A model generated the notes under the pieces. The model did no database searches, had not been told where the DNA came from, and saw only the letters and a program-made list of their open reading frames with translations. A stretch of 64,000 bases of DNA, from the NCBI RefSeq assembly GCF_027257175.1, contig NZ_JAPFGD010000001.1:1-64000 (forward strand), read 5' to 3'. This stretch comes from Castellaniella sp. S9. GTDB taxonomy: Bacteria; Pseudomonadota; Gammaproteobacteria; Burkholderiales; Burkholderiaceae_B. Position numbers and translations under genes: made by a program. Below are positions 38,387 through 48,306 of this stretch, piece by piece (positions within the stretch are counted from its first letter, which is position 1; each line of letters begins with the position of its first letter).

Positions 38387-38477
38387 GATAATTTATATTA
38401 TCAAAATCCGGACAGAAATACCACCCTAAAGATAACTATAATTATCTTTAAGCAAACAAAGATAATTATAGTTATCT
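38387..38477. promoter_or_regulatory. Three GATAA-N6-TTATC operators upstream of hipBA
   Basis: Dyads lie at 38387-38402, 38431-38446 and 38461-38476. The second and third are extended by AAA outside the core and are reverse complements of each other over 20 bp. Their starts are 30 bp apart, close to three helical turns. The area is strongly AT-rich against a GC-rich background. Autorepression by HipB(A) is the obvious reading. Confidence 0.8.
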
Positions 38478-38525
38478 AAAGAGGGGATCTTCATTCATGT
38501 CGATGGAGCCGGCTTGGTGCCCCGC

Positions 38526-39341
38526 TCAGGCCGCCAGGCGCGGCAGCACGCGGCAAGCGTTCCGATGGCAGGCGGCGACGGCGTCTTCGACTGCGATGCC
38601 GCGCAGGGCGGCCAGCGTCCGCGCGACGCCCGCGACCTCGGCCGGCTCGTTGCGCCGCGCCGAGAGCGGATCATCAGGGTCGCGCCCCAGCCACGCGGGC
38701 GGGATGTCGGGCGCATCGGTCTCCAGGACGAGGGCGTCCATGGGCAGCTGCGCGGCCAGGCGGCGGATCTGCAGAGCGCGCTCGAAAGTCATGGCTCCGC
38801 CGAACCCCAGGGCGCAGCCTTGATCGATGAACTGGCCGGCCTGCTGGAAACTGCCGTTGAAGGCGTGCGCAATGCCGCCGATCGACGGGCGCCGCCGCAG
38901 TTGCTTGAGGATCTCGTCCTGCGACCGGCGTACGTGCAGCAGCACGGGCAAGCCATGGCGCCGCGCCAGATCGAGCTGCGCCTGATAAAAATGGTCCTGG
39001 CGCAGCCGGGCGTCCGACTCGCGCAAGGCGGGCACGAAAAAGTCCAGGCCGATCTCGCCGATCGCCACGAAGCGCGGATCGTTCAGCGCCCGCTCGACCG
39101 CCGCCGACAGGGCCTCCAGGTCGGCGTCCGAGGCGTCCGGCGTGGCGATGGGGTGGATGCCCAGGGCATAGGCGCCGCCTTCGATGCGGTGTGCCAGGTC
39201 GCGCACCGCCTGGAAATTTCCGCGCGAAACCGCGGGGATGACGATGCCGGTCACGCCGGCCGCCTGCGCACGGGCAAGCACGTGTTCCCGGTCGGCATCG
39301 AACTCCCGGGCGTCCAGATGGCAGTGCGTATCGATCAGCAT
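38526..39341 (-). CDS. tatD: TatD-family metal-dependent hydrolase
   Basis: The 271-aa protein carries the TatD-family metal ligands: IDTHCHLDAREF at the N-terminus, GEIGLDFF, LLHVRRS, AHAFNGS and the final LETDAPDIPP. Family members are 3'-5' DNA/RNA exonucleases acting in repair. The ATG at 39341 is chosen because MLIDTHCHLD is the usual beginning; the open frame upstream overlaps lolD. It lies 52 bp after lolD stops and may be cotranscribed with lolCD. Confidence 0.9.
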   Translation of the reverse strand: MLIDTHCHLDAREFDADREHVLARAQAAGVTGIVIPAVSRGNFQAVRDLAHRIEGGAYALGIHPIATPDASDADLEALSAAVERALNDPRFVAIGEIGLDFFVPALRESDARLRQDHFYQAQLDLARRHGLPVLLHVRRSQDEILKQLRRRPSIGGIAHAFNGSFQQAGQFIDQGCALGFGGAMTFERALQIRRLAAQLPMDALVLETDAPDIPPAWLGRDPDDPLSARRNEPAEVAGVARTLAALRGIAVEDAVAACHRNACRVLPRLAA

Positions 39342-39393
39342 GAGTCCTCCACGGTGTCGGCGGCCCCGCCCCGTCCGCCGGAGAGCCGTCCGG

Positions 39394-40119
39394 CTAGACG
39401 TCCGCCAGCCGACCCTGGTCCATGGACAGGCGGCGATGGGCCAAGGCGGCCAGCGCCGGATCATGGGTGACGATGATGAAAGCGGTGCCCAGGTCACGAT
39501 TGATGTCGCGCAGCAGCACGAACATGGAATCGGCGGTGCTGCGGTCCAGATTGCCCGTGGGCTCGTCGGCCAGCACGCAGGCCGGACGGGTCACCAAGGC
39601 GCGGGCCAGCGCGACGCGTTGGCGCTCGCCGCCGGACAGCTGGCCCGGAAAATGACCGATGCGGGCCGCCAGGCCGACCTGCTCCAGCATGGCACGTGCC
39701 TGCTCGCGGGCCTGCGCCCGCGATTCGCGGCGCACGATGAGCGGCATGGCGACATTGTCCAGCGCAGTGAATTCCGGCAGCAGATGATGGAACTGGTAGA
39801 CGAAGCCCAGATGCCGGTTGCGCATCCGGCTGCGCTCACGCTCGGACAGGCCGGCGGTGTCGCGGCCCTCGATCACGACCCGTCCGGCGTCCGGCAGGTC
39901 CAGCAGGCCCAGCACGTGCAGCAAGGTGCTCTTGCCCGAGCCCGATGCGCCGACGATGGCCACCATCTCGTGGTGATCGACGTGCAGGCTCACGCCGCGC
40001 AGCACCTCGACCCGTCCGGTGCCTTCGTCATAGGTCTTGGCCAGGTCGCGGGCCATGAGCACCGGCGTGTTCGGCGCATTCGCGCCGCCGGTCGCGGACG
40101 GGTTCAGGGACTCAGTCAT
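39394..40119 (-). CDS. lolD: Lipoprotein-releasing ABC ATPase LolD
   Basis: The 241-aa ATPase has Walker A ([16 protein letters not shown]), the LolD-typical [20 protein letters not shown], signature [15 protein letters not shown], and Walker B ([11 protein letters not shown]). It powers release of lipoproteins from the inner membrane to LolA. Its start overlaps the lolC/E stop by 8 bp, so they are coupled. Confidence 0.95.
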   Translation of the reverse strand: MTESLNPSATGGANAPNTPVLMARDLAKTYDEGTGRVEVLRGVSLHVDHHEMVAIVGASGSGKSTLLHVLGLLDLPDAGRVVIEGRDTAGLSERERSRMRNRHLGFVYQFHHLLPEFTALDNVAMPLIVRRESRAQAREQARAMLEQVGLAARIGHFPGQLSGGERQRVALARALVTRPACVLADEPTGNLDRSTADSMFVLLRDINRDLGTAFIIVTHDPALAALAHRRLSMDQGRLADV

Positions 40120-41383
40120 GGCGCAATACCCGTGCAGGCTGCAGACGCGAGGCGCGCCAGCTGGGATACAAGGTGGCCAGCAGGGACAGCACCAGCGAGG
40201 TCGCGCCCACCGCGATGATGTCGCTGGCCTGCGGATTGGAGGGCAGCTCGCTGATGAAGTAGATCTGCTGCGGCAGGAACTGCACGCTGAACAAGCGTTC
40301 GATGAAGGGCACGATGACGTCGATGTTGTACGCTGTGAGGGTGCCCAGCAGCACCCCGGCGGCGGTCCCCGCCACCCCGATCAGCGCCCCCTGCACCAGG
40401 AAGATCCGCGCGATCTCGCGCGGCGTGGCCCCCAGCGTGCGCAGGATGGCGATGTCCGAGCGCTTGTCCTTGACGGCCATGACCAGCGAGGACAACAGGT
40501 TGAAGGCGGCCACCGCGACGATCAGCGCGAGAATGAGGAACATCATTCGCTTTTCGGTCTTGACGGCCGCGAACCAGGTGCGGTTGTTCTGGGTCCAGTC
40601 CTGCGCGCGCGTGCCCGGGGGCAGGCCGCCGAGCAGATCGCGGGCGACCTGCGGCGCGCGCTGCATGTCGGCGATGCGCAGACGCACGCCGGCCACGCCG
40701 CTGTCGCGGAAGACGCGCGCCGCGTCCTGGACATCGATGAAGGCGAGCGACGCGTCGTATTCGTAATAGCCGGTGGAAAAAATGCCCGATACCGTGAAGC
40801 GCCGCATGCGCGGCGAAAAGCCCGCGGGCGAGATCGAGCCCTGCGGCGCCAGCACCAGCACCGTGCCGCCCACGTCCAGGCCCAGCGACTGGGCCAGCTG
40901 ATTGCCGATGATGATGTTGAAGGCGCCCGGTGCCAGGTCGCCAAGGGACCCGATGACCATCTGTCCGGCCAGGTCCGATACCTTCGGCTCCACGGCCGGA
41001 TCGATCCCGCGGACCTGCACGCCCGAGAGCGCCTGGCCGCGCGCGAGCATCGCCTGCGCCGCCACGAAGGGGGCCGCGCCGCGCACCTCGGCATTGGCCT
41101 CGGCGCGCTGCGCCAACCCCTGCCAGTGCTCGAGGACCTCCTGGTGATCGGCGCCGGGGACATACAATTCGATATGCGGCAGGACGGACAGCATCCGGTC
41201 GCGCACCTGGGTCTGGAATCCGTTCATCACCGACAGCACGATGATCAACGCAGCCACGCCCAGGGCGATGCCGGCCATCGAGCTGGCCGCGACGAAGGAC
41301 ACGAAGCGATCGCCCCGGCGCCCGCCCCGCCCGCCTCTGGACAGCCCGGCATAGCGGGCGCCTATCCACCATTCATATGACAT
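40112..41383 (-). CDS. lolC: Lipoprotein-releasing permease LolC/LolE
   Basis: The 423-aa protein has an N-terminal membrane helix ([20 protein letters not shown]), a large periplasmic domain, and three C-terminal helices ([20 protein letters not shown], and later [20 protein letters not shown]). This is the LolCE plan. Only one permease gene precedes lolD, so a homodimeric LolF-like organisation, or a second permease elsewhere, is possible. The ATG at 41383 ([13 protein letters not shown]) is the family start. It is divergent from the next gene across 37 bp. Confidence 0.92.
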   Translation of the reverse strand: MSYEWWIGARYAGLSRGGRGGRRGDRFVSFVAASSMAGIALGVAALIIVLSVMNGFQTQVRDRMLSVLPHIELYVPGADHQEVLEHWQGLAQRAEANAEVRGAAPFVAAQAMLARGQALSGVQVRGIDPAVEPKVSDLAGQMVIGSLGDLAPGAFNIIIGNQLAQSLGLDVGGTVLVLAPQGSISPAGFSPRMRRFTVSGIFSTGYYEYDASLAFIDVQDAARVFRDSGVAGVRLRIADMQRAPQVARDLLGGLPPGTRAQDWTQNNRTWFAAVKTEKRMMFLILALIVAVAAFNLLSSLVMAVKDKRSDIAILRTLGATPREIARIFLVQGALIGVAGTAAGVLLGTLTAYNIDVIVPFIERLFSVQFLPQQIYFISELPSNPQASDIIAVGATSLVLSLLATLYPSWRASRLQPARVLRHD

Positions 41384-41420
41384 TTTCGTCGGCATACCCG
41401 ATTGACTCTACAATTCCAGA

Positions 41421-42335
41421 ATGCACATCGTACTCCCCGGTGCGCTGCCCGATCCCGGCGCGGCGACTGAACTGGCATCGCGCCTGGCGGACACCGCGCC
41501 CACCCTGGCGCGCTGGTTTGCGCGCGCCCGCGCCGACATCCTGGCGAGCCATGCCGCCGACACGCGCTGCACCCCGCTGGAACACTGGCTGCTCGAGGCC
41601 CGCGGATTCCGGGCGGGACCAGCCCAGCATCTTAGCGCAGGACTGGGCCCGCTGCGCGCACCGGACCTGGCCGACGACGGGCCGGTCTGGCTGGCCGAGC
41701 TCACCCACATGGCCCCCTCGCGCGACGGCGCGGCACTGCTGACGGCCAACACCCTGGACATCACCGACGCCCACTCACAGGCCCTGTTCGAGGCGGCGCA
41801 AGAGGCGTTCGAGGATGCCGGCCTGGCAATGGACTACTGTGCGCCCGCCCTGTGGCGGGTGCGTTGGCCCGAGCCTATCGCCCTGTCCTGTGCCAGCCCC
41901 GCACTGGTCGCGGCCAGCTCGGTCAACGATTGGTGGCCGCAGGAAACCGCCGCGCGGCCCTGGCGGCGCCTGGTCAATACGCTGCAGATGCTGTGGCACG
42001 AGCATCCGGTCAACCAGGACCGTGCGCGTGCCGGCCTGGCGCCCATCAACAGCCTGTGGCTATACGGCGGCGCGCGCGCCGGGCAGCTCGCACGACCCCT
42101 GCCGGACGATACGCGCATCCACGATGCCCTGTACGCCCCGGCCCTGGCCCAGGACTGGGGCGGCTGGCTGGCGGCCCTGGCGCACCTCGAGGCCGAGGTC
42201 TTCGCCCCGCTGGCGGAGCACCGGCCCACGCTGGTGCTGACCGGCCGGGAACGTATCGTCACCCTCGCCGCGCGCACCGGCTGGCTCGCGCGGCTGCGCA
42301 AGGACGACTGGAGATCCTGGTGGTCGAACCCCTGA
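41421..42335 (+). CDS. Conserved protein of the PGAM-like COG4255 type
   Basis: A 304-aa soluble protein (MHIVLPGALPDPGAATELAS) that resembles betaproteobacterial proteins sometimes called phosphoglycerate-mutase-like regulators and encoded upstream of recJ. The region WWPQETAARPWRRLVNTLQM and INSLWLYGGARAG is recognisable, but no catalytic motif can be assigned. It overlaps recJ by 16 bp. Function is unknown. Confidence 0.65.
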   Translation: MHIVLPGALPDPGAATELASRLADTAPTLARWFARARADILASHAADTRCTPLEHWLLEARGFRAGPAQHLSAGLGPLRAPDLADDGPVWLAELTHMAPSRDGAALLTANTLDITDAHSQALFEAAQEAFEDAGLAMDYCAPALWRVRWPEPIALSCASPALVAASSVNDWWPQETAARPWRRLVNTLQMLWHEHPVNQDRARAGLAPINSLWLYGGARAGQLARPLPDDTRIHDALYAPALAQDWGGWLAALAHLEAEVFAPLAEHRPTLVLTGRERIVTLAARTGWLARLRKDDWRSWWSNP

Positions 42336-44026
42336 TCCAGGCGCGCCGCGCCGACCCGGCACTCATCGACGCCTTCGTCCGCCAGGGCGCCCACCCGCTG
42401 ATGGCCCGCCTCTGGGCGGCCCGCGGCCTGGATGGCCCGGCGGCGCTGGCCACGGGCTGGGGCGCCATGATCCCGCCGGCGCGCCTCACGCATGCGCGTC
42501 GGGCCGCGGAACTCTTGGCCGAGGCGATCACGCGCCGGGACCGCATCCTGATCGTGGCGGATTACGATTGCGACGGCGCCACCGCCTGCGCGGTCGCGAT
42601 GCGTGGCCTGAGCGCCATGGGGGCTCACGTCGATTTCCTGGTGCCGAATCGCTTCGAGACCGGCTACGGCTTGTCGCCCGCCGTCGTGGATCTCGCCTGC
42701 GCGCACCCGGGCGGCAAACCCGACCTGCTGGTGACCGTGGACAACGGCATCGCCAGCCTCGACGGCGTGGCCGCGGCGCGCGCCGCCGGCATGGAGGTGA
42801 TCGTGACCGACCACCACCTGCCGGGCGAGGCCCTGCCCGAGGCGCTGGCCATCGTCAATCCCAACCAGTCGGGCTGCGATTTTCCGTCCAAGCACCTGGC
42901 CGGCGTAGGCGTGGTGTTCTATGTGCTGCTGGCGCTGCGCGCGGTGTTGCGCGAGCGCGGCATCCTGGCGGCGGACGCGGGCCCCCGGCTGGAACAGCTC
43001 GCCGACCTGCTGGCGCTGGGCACTGTGGCCGACGTGGTGCGCCTGGACGCCAATAACCGCCTGCTGGTGTCCCAGGGGCTCAAGCGCATCCGCGACGGCC
43101 GGATGCAGGCGGGGATCCGTGCCCTGTTCGCGGTCTCGGGACGCGAGGCGCGCAAAGCCACCGCCCAGGACCTGGGATTTTTCCTCGGCCCGCGCATCAA
43201 CGCCGCCGGCCGGCTCGCCGACATGAGCCTGGGCATCCGCTGCCTGCTGGAGGACGACGAGGGCCGCGCCATGGATCTGGCCCGGGAACTCGAGGACATG
43301 AACAGCCGGCGCCGCGAACTGGAATCGGCGATGCGGGAACAGGCCATCGCCAGCATCGACGCCGAGGCCCAGGCGCGCGCGGCCAGCGTCTGCGTCTACC
43401 AGCAGGGCTGGCATCAGGGCGTCATCGGCCTGGTCGCCTCGCGCCTGAAGGAAACCTATGGACGCCCCGCCCTGGCCTTCGCGCCGGCCGGAGGGGACGA
43501 GCTGCGCGGCTCGGGCCGCTCGATTCCCGAAGTGCATCTGCGCGACGCGCTGGACCTAGTGTCCAAGCGCCTGCCCCAGGCCATCGTCAAATTCGGCGGG
43601 CACGCCATGGCCGCCGGCCTGACATTGCGCGCCGGCGCCTATCCGGATTTCATCGAGCACTTCGACCAAGCCGTGCGGCTGCTGAGCGGCCGCGAGGCGT
43701 TCGAGCCCCGGATCGACACCGACGGTTCGCTGGAGTCCGGTTATCTGAACGCCGAGATCGCCGGCATGCTGCAGACCCAGGTCTGGGGCGCGGGCTTTCC
43801 GGCACCGGTATTCCACGACACCTTCCGCGTCGTCCACCAACGCCTGCTCAAGGACAAGCACCTGAAGCTCTACCTCGAGCGCGGCGCACAGCGCATCGAT
43901 GCGATCTGGTTCAACCGCAACGTGCCGCTGCCCGAACACATCGAGGCGGCCTATCGCCTGGACCGCAACGAATGGGGCGGCCGCGTCGATGCGCAACTGC
44001 TGATCGAACACGCCCGCGGCGCGTAG
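42320..44026 (+). CDS. recJ: Single-strand-specific 5'-3' exonuclease RecJ
   Basis: The 568-aa protein has the DHH-family motifs VADYDCDGATA, LVTVDNGI, VTDHHLPGE and later GRINAAGR-like and GGHAMAAGLTL segments, with a C-terminal OB-type region. RecJ degrades 5' single-stranded ends in recombination and mismatch repair. I chose a GTG at 42320 (GGAG at 42310-42313 upstream), giving MVEPLIQARRADP. The open frame running back to 41852 is out-of-frame shadow of the previous gene. Confidence 0.95.
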   Translation: MVEPLIQARRADPALIDAFVRQGAHPLMARLWAARGLDGPAALATGWGAMIPPARLTHARRAAELLAEAITRRDRILIVADYDCDGATACAVAMRGLSAMGAHVDFLVPNRFETGYGLSPAVVDLACAHPGGKPDLLVTVDNGIASLDGVAAARAAGMEVIVTDHHLPGEALPEALAIVNPNQSGCDFPSKHLAGVGVVFYVLLALRAVLRERGILAADAGPRLEQLADLLALGTVADVVRLDANNRLLVSQGLKRIRDGRMQAGIRALFAVSGREARKATAQDLGFFLGPRINAAGRLADMSLGIRCLLEDDEGRAMDLARELEDMNSRRRELESAMREQAIASIDAEAQARAASVCVYQQGWHQGVIGLVASRLKETYGRPALAFAPAGGDELRGSGRSIPEVHLRDALDLVSKRLPQAIVKFGGHAMAAGLTLRAGAYPDFIEHFDQAVRLLSGREAFEPRIDTDGSLESGYLNAEIAGMLQTQVWGAGFPAPVFHDTFRVVHQRLLKDKHLKLYLERGAQRIDAIWFNRNVPLPEHIEAAYRLDRNEWGGRVDAQLLIEHARGA

Positions 44027-44066
44027 CGGTCGTCCTGAATCAGGCGCCGCCCCCCCGGCGCCGGCG

Positions 44067-44972
44067 TCATGCCGCCGGGCGCGACGACAGCACGATGCCG
44101 CCGATGATCAGGGCAAACGCCAGGCCATGGTACAGGCCCGGCGCCTCGCCCAGCAGGAACAGCGACAAGGTCCCGGCAAACAGCGGCGTGAGGTTGTTGA
44201 AAAATCCCGCGGTCGTCGGGCCCACGCGCTGCACGCCGGCACCCCAGCAGCGAAACGCGAGGACCGCCGGACCCACCGCCACATAGAGGATGGCCAGCAC
44301 GACCGTCCAGCTCCATTCGATGTGCGCATCCGTGACAGACCATTCGATGCCCGCCAGCATGCCCGACCAGACCACGCCATAGGCGATCTGGGCGGTCAGG
44401 AAGCCCGCCCAATGGGCGCGCAGGGAATCGCCGGCATCGACGCGGGTGAGCTGCCAGCTATAAAAAGAAAAGCAGATCGTGGCCAGCACCATCAGCAGGT
44501 CACCTGCCACGAAGCGCAGCGCCAGCAGATGCTGCCAACTGCCTTGGGACAGGACCACGGCCACCCCGGCCAAAGACAGCGCCGAGCCCAGCATCTGCGC
44601 ACGTCGGATCGCCACCCCATGAAACAGGCGGCCGATGATCAGCATCCAGACCGGCATGCTGGAGGTCACCAGCGTCACGTTCACTGGCGTGGAGGTGTGC
44701 AGCGCCAAGTACTGCAGGCTGTTGTACAGGCCCACGCCGAGCAGGCCCAGCAGCGCATAGCGCCGCCACTGCGTCCACAGGCCCGAACCGCGCCGCAGCA
44801 CCTGATGGCCCAGAGGCAGCAACAGCACCAGGGCCAGCGCCCAGCGCAGGAAATTCAGGGTGAACGGCGGGATGATCGAGATGACGGCACGGCCCATGAC
44901 GGCATTACCGGCCCACAACAACGGCGGAACGAGTAGCAAAAGGGTGGTCGACAGCGTGAGTTTCTGGTTCAT
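44067..44972 (-). CDS. EamA/DMT-family transporter
   Basis: The 301-aa protein has ten hydrophobic helices in two five-helix repeats, with PPLLWAGNAVMGRAVISIIP and TPVNVTLVTSSMPVWMLIIG in the first half and the matching VGPTTAGFFNNLTPLFAGTL in the second. It belongs to the drug/metabolite transporter superfamily. Substrate is unknown. It is convergent with recJ and stands alone. Confidence 0.88.
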   Translation of the reverse strand: MNQKLTLSTTLLLLVPPLLWAGNAVMGRAVISIIPPFTLNFLRWALALVLLLPLGHQVLRRGSGLWTQWRRYALLGLLGVGLYNSLQYLALHTSTPVNVTLVTSSMPVWMLIIGRLFHGVAIRRAQMLGSALSLAGVAVVLSQGSWQHLLALRFVAGDLLMVLATICFSFYSWQLTRVDAGDSLRAHWAGFLTAQIAYGVVWSGMLAGIEWSVTDAHIEWSWTVVLAILYVAVGPAVLAFRCWGAGVQRVGPTTAGFFNNLTPLFAGTLSLFLLGEAPGLYHGLAFALIIGGIVLSSRPAA

Positions 44973-45063
44973 GCCGGATTCCGGACGACTGGGATGCGGC
45001 CCGCCATGCGGGGCCGCGCGTGGACGCAGGGTCTGGCTGCATTCTAAACCGCCCGTCTTTCGC

Positions 45064-45092
45064 TTGACATAATATGTCTCTTTCTTTATACT
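45064..45092 (+). promoter_or_regulatory. Consensus sigma-70 promoter upstream of infA
   Basis: TTGACA at 45064-45069 and TATACT at 45087-45092 are separated by 17 bp. The gap 44973-45310 is otherwise non-coding. Transcription would give a leader of about 210 nt before infA. Confidence 0.75.
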
Positions 45093-45143
45093 TTAAGGCT
45101 TAGATGTCAGCGGTTTTGCTTTACTTTCAGCTCGGGCCACAAA

Positions 45144-45164
45144 CCGGCCCGTCTTTCGGGCCGG
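45144..45164 (+). other. Hairpin in the infA leader
   Basis: CCGGCCCG at 45144-45151 pairs with CGGGCCGG at 45157-45164 around TCTTT. There is no T-run after it, so it is a leader structure and not a plain terminator. Confidence 0.5.
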
Positions 45165-45310
45165 CAGCCTCGGCCCGCAACAGTTCAACGCGCGCCCTGG
45201 TGCGCGTCGTCCAGACCCGATCGCTCCCTTGCGACAGCTTGCAGGCTCCACGATGGCTTGCGACGTGACGCGCGGCCGCTGATTGCCCGCCAACCTCACC
45301 GGAGAGCCCC

Positions 45311-45571
45311 ATGGCCAAAGAAGAACTGCTCGAGATGCACGGATCCGTCACCGAAGTCCTGCCCGACTCGCGATTCCGCGTGACGCTGGACAACGGACAC
45401 CCGGTGATCGCCTACACGGGCGGCAAGATGCGCAAGCACCATATCCGGATACTGGCCGGTGACCAGGTGACGCTCGAGATGTCGCCCTACGACCTGAGCA
45501 AGGGCCGCATCACCTTCCGCCATCTGAACCGCAGCGGCGCCCCTTCGACCGGCCCGCGCCGCCGCCACTAA
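45311..45571 (+). CDS. infA: Translation initiation factor IF-1, extended form
   Basis: The 86-aa protein is a single S1/OB domain ([20 protein letters not shown], then [20 protein letters not shown] and KGRITFRH), which occupies the ribosomal A site in initiation. It is about 14 residues longer than the usual 72-aa form, with a basic tail [14 protein letters not shown]. Burkholderiales often carry a second infA outside the ribosomal protein operon, and this solitary copy fits that. The leader and strong promoter suggest high or conditional expression. Confidence 0.92.
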   Translation: MAKEELLEMHGSVTEVLPDSRFRVTLDNGHPVIAYTGGKMRKHHIRILAGDQVTLEMSPYDLSKGRITFRHLNRSGAPSTGPRRRH

Positions 45572-45661
45572 AAAACCGGCCCCCACCGTTCCCGCGCGCC
45601 CATAGGGCCCGGGGCGGCCTTGGTGCATCCCTGCCGCCGGATCGGCCCGACGGCACGCCCC

Positions 45662-46444
45662 TCAGTGGCAGTCGGGAACCACCTGATCCAGATACACCTC
45701 GAAGGCAATGTCCCTGGCCTGATCCGCCGTCAGCGCCGCCAGGCGCCCGGGAGAAGTCGCTGTCGCCAAGGCCCGCACGGCATCCGGGCGCGCCGGATCG
45801 GCCGCCGTCACCCGCGCCAGGCCGACCCGGCGATAGGGCTCGAGCCGCGCCGAGAATTTCCGCCATTCGGGAAACTTCAGCAAGGCCTCCAGAAACATCT
45901 GATCATGGACCATCGCGTCGCACAGGCCGGTGCGCACGCCCAGCAAGGCGTCGGTGGTCGACGGATAGACCTGTTCGATGGCCCCGTGCCGCGCCGCCAG
46001 CTCGCCGACGTAGCGGCCATCGGCCGCCAGGCACACCGTGCGGCCCGCAAGCGAACGCCAGTCGTGAATGTCGGTGTCGGTGCGCATGATCGCCATCGGG
46101 CTGGCCGAGTATTCCAGCGAGGCCGCCCGCACGCCCTCGCCCGGCCCGCCGGCTTCCCCGACCACGCCCAGCCAGCCGACGAGTTCGCCGCCGGCCACCA
46201 TGGCCGTCAGGCGTGCCGGATCCTCGACCGCCACCAGTGCGCCCCCGGCCCCGACGGCCGCGCGCCCCGCCAGCACCTCGATGCGGGCCGGCGTGCGCAC
46301 CTTGGCCCCCGGCGCCGACGGCGCCGGCACGGCGGCCATGCCGACCGCGGCTTGCGCCGCGGGCGCCGGCGCGGCGAACACCGAACCGGCGCATAGGGCC
46401 AGCGTGCCTAGAAAACGGCGCGATGACACAGGCCCGCGATTCAT
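45662..46444 (-). CDS. Secreted solute-binding-like protein, last gene of the ABC operon
   Basis: The 260-aa protein has an N-terminal twin-arginine-like signal (SSRRFLGTLALCAGSVFA) and a fold resembling family-3 amino-acid-binding proteins (DWRSLAGRTVCLAADGRYVG, then LGVRTGLCDAMVHDQMFLE). It follows the permease by 18 bp on the same strand. It probably supplies a second binding protein or modulates the transporter. The substrate is unknown. Confidence 0.65.
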   Translation of the reverse strand: MNRGPVSSRRFLGTLALCAGSVFAAPAPAAQAAVGMAAVPAPSAPGAKVRTPARIEVLAGRAAVGAGGALVAVEDPARLTAMVAGGELVGWLGVVGEAGGPGEGVRAASLEYSASPMAIMRTDTDIHDWRSLAGRTVCLAADGRYVGELAARHGAIEQVYPSTTDALLGVRTGLCDAMVHDQMFLEALLKFPEWRKFSARLEPYRRVGLARVTAADPARPDAVRALATATSPGRLAALTADQARDIAFEVYLDQVVPDCH

Positions 46445-46462
46445 GATTGCCCTCGAATCCGT

Positions 46463-47236
46463 TCAGACATATTGATAGCGCAATACCTTGCGCTTGATGT
46501 TTTCCAGGAAGACCTGATCGATCAGGGTCGCCAGCACGGCGATGGTCAGGATATTGGCCATCACGCCCAGCATGTCCGCGGTTTCCCCCGAATAGGCCAG
46601 CGAGCGGCCCAGGCCTTGGCCGAAGCCGATCAGCATCTCGGCCGAGATCAGCGCGCGCCAGGCGTTGCCGAAGGCCAGCTGGGCGCCGGTGATCAGCTCG
46701 GGCATGACCGCCGGCAGATACACCCGGCGCACCATGTCCCAGTGGGAAGCCCCCATGACGCGTGCCGCCGACACGTGGGTCTGCAGCACGCTCTCGGTGG
46801 CATTCATCACCGACAGGGCGGCCGGGAAGAAGGCCGCCAGCGCGATCACCACGATGATCGGCAGATTGCCGAAGCCCATCAGGATCAGGAACAAAGGCAC
46901 CCAGGCGATCGAGGGGATCGACTGCAGGATGATGATGGCCGACTTGAGGACCTCGCGAAAGAACAGCAGCAGCCCGCCCAGCAGGCCAAAGCCGATGCCA
47001 AAGAGCAAGGCGAAGCCGTAGCCCGCCCCCAGGCGCCCCAGGCTGCCCGACAGCGCTTCGCGAAACTCGAGCGACTGCACGTCCTGCCACAGCCGCACGG
47101 CCACCGCCGGCACACCCGGCATGAGGAAGTCCGGCAAGGTCCAGGCGGCGGCCTGCCAGAACAGCAGGATGGCGGCCATGGCGATCAGCATGGCGAGCTT
47201 GCGGGCGAAGGGCGATACGCGTTGCTTTCTGCTCAT
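46463..47236 (-). CDS. ABC permease, NitT/TauT/SsuC type
   Basis: The 257-aa membrane protein has about six helices and the cytoplasmic coupling loop AARVMGASHWDMVRRVYLPA, typical of SsuC/TauC permeases (EAA motif). IPSIAWVPLFLILMGFGNLP is also a family signature. It works with the ATPase at 48303 and the binding protein at 47311. The 74 bp between it and the binding-protein gene hold no feature I can support. Confidence 0.9.
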   Translation of the reverse strand: MSRKQRVSPFARKLAMLIAMAAILLFWQAAAWTLPDFLMPGVPAVAVRLWQDVQSLEFREALSGSLGRLGAGYGFALLFGIGFGLLGGLLLFFREVLKSAIIILQSIPSIAWVPLFLILMGFGNLPIIVVIALAAFFPAALSVMNATESVLQTHVSAARVMGASHWDMVRRVYLPAVMPELITGAQLAFGNAWRALISAEMLIGFGQGLGRSLAYSGETADMLGVMANILTIAVLATLIDQVFLENIKRKVLRYQYV

Positions 47237-47310
47237 AAGCGATAAATGGAACGGCCGGGCGAACCCGGCCAGAAATCAGACTTGGTCGAAACGGACGATT
47301 ATCGCATCGA

Positions 47311-48306
47311 TCAGAGCTTGCGCGCCTGCTGCCATTCGAGGTCGACGATCGTGTCCACCTTGAACTGGGAGCCGTCTTTGGTCTTGAGCGACCCCTGGGC
47401 CTGCATGATGTCGGCGATCTCCTGCATGCGCGCCAAGTCGGCGTCGTCGAGCGCGGCATTGAAGGTCTGGGTCTGGATCGCCTTGCTGATGACTTCCTCG
47501 CGCGGGACCTCGGTGCCGTCGAGCGTCTTGAGCGTCGGTTCGGCGATGAAGTAGCCGGCGATCAGCTTGGCGGCCTCGTCGGGCTTGGATTCCAGCAGCT
47601 CGATGGCCTGGCGCTGGGCGTCCATGGATTTCCACACCTGGTCCTTCTTGGTGCGCAGAACCTCACCCGAGGTGATGGTCACCATGCAGGGGAAGGGCCA
47701 GACCTCGCCGATCTCATAGATCTGCGTGACCGGCGCGATCAACTGCGCGATGCTGGCTTGCGGCTCGAACAGGAAGGCCGCGTCCACGCGCTTGCCCACC
47801 AGCGATTGCACGGCCACCTGCGGGCTGACGCCCAGGATCGACAGATCGGCGGCCTGCAGGCCGGCGTCCTTGAGGACGACGCCCTTCAGGACGGTGTCGG
47901 CGGTGCTGCCTTCCTTTTGCGAGGCCAGGGTCTTGCCCTTGAGGTCCTCGACCTTGTCGATGCCGGCGTCGTTGCGCGCCACCAGCGCGTGGAAGCCGCG
48001 CTGCGCGCCGCCCACGACCTTCAGGTCGGCGCCGCGCGAAGACCACGAAGCCGCGTTGGTGAAACCCAGCACGCCGGTGTCCAGCTGGCCGCCGACGATG
48101 GCCTTGATCAGGTCCGTGCCGGACTTGAATTCCACCAGCTGCACGTCCAGGCCCTGCTGCTTGTAGAAACCGCCCTCATACGCGGCGATCGCCTGCGCGT
48201 CGTCCATGACGCGGATGTAGCCCACCTTGAAGGGCTCGGCGGCGACTGCCTGGGATGCCATGGCCAGCGCGGCCAGCGCCGGAACGAGAATACGGGTCAG
48301 TTTCAT
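47311..48306 (-). CDS. ABC substrate-binding protein, NitT/TauT type
   Basis: The 331-aa protein has a signal peptide ending MASQAVAA and the mature start EPFKVGYIRVMDDAQAIAAY, with QQGLDVQLVEFKSGTDLIKA and IVGGQLDTGVLGFTNA, which match the NMT1/TauA/SsuA superfamily. Likely ligands are sulfonates, taurine, nitrate-like ions or pyrimidine precursors; none can be chosen from sequence. Its ATG overlaps the stop of the ATPase gene (ATGA). Confidence 0.88.
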   Translation of the reverse strand: MKLTRILVPALAALAMASQAVAAEPFKVGYIRVMDDAQAIAAYEGGFYKQQGLDVQLVEFKSGTDLIKAIVGGQLDTGVLGFTNAASWSSRGADLKVVGGAQRGFHALVARNDAGIDKVEDLKGKTLASQKEGSTADTVLKGVVLKDAGLQAADLSILGVSPQVAVQSLVGKRVDAAFLFEPQASIAQLIAPVTQIYEIGEVWPFPCMVTITSGEVLRTKKDQVWKSMDAQRQAIELLESKPDEAAKLIAGYFIAEPTLKTLDGTEVPREEVISKAIQTQTFNAALDDADLARMQEIADIMQAQGSLKTKDGSQFKVDTIVDLEWQQARKL

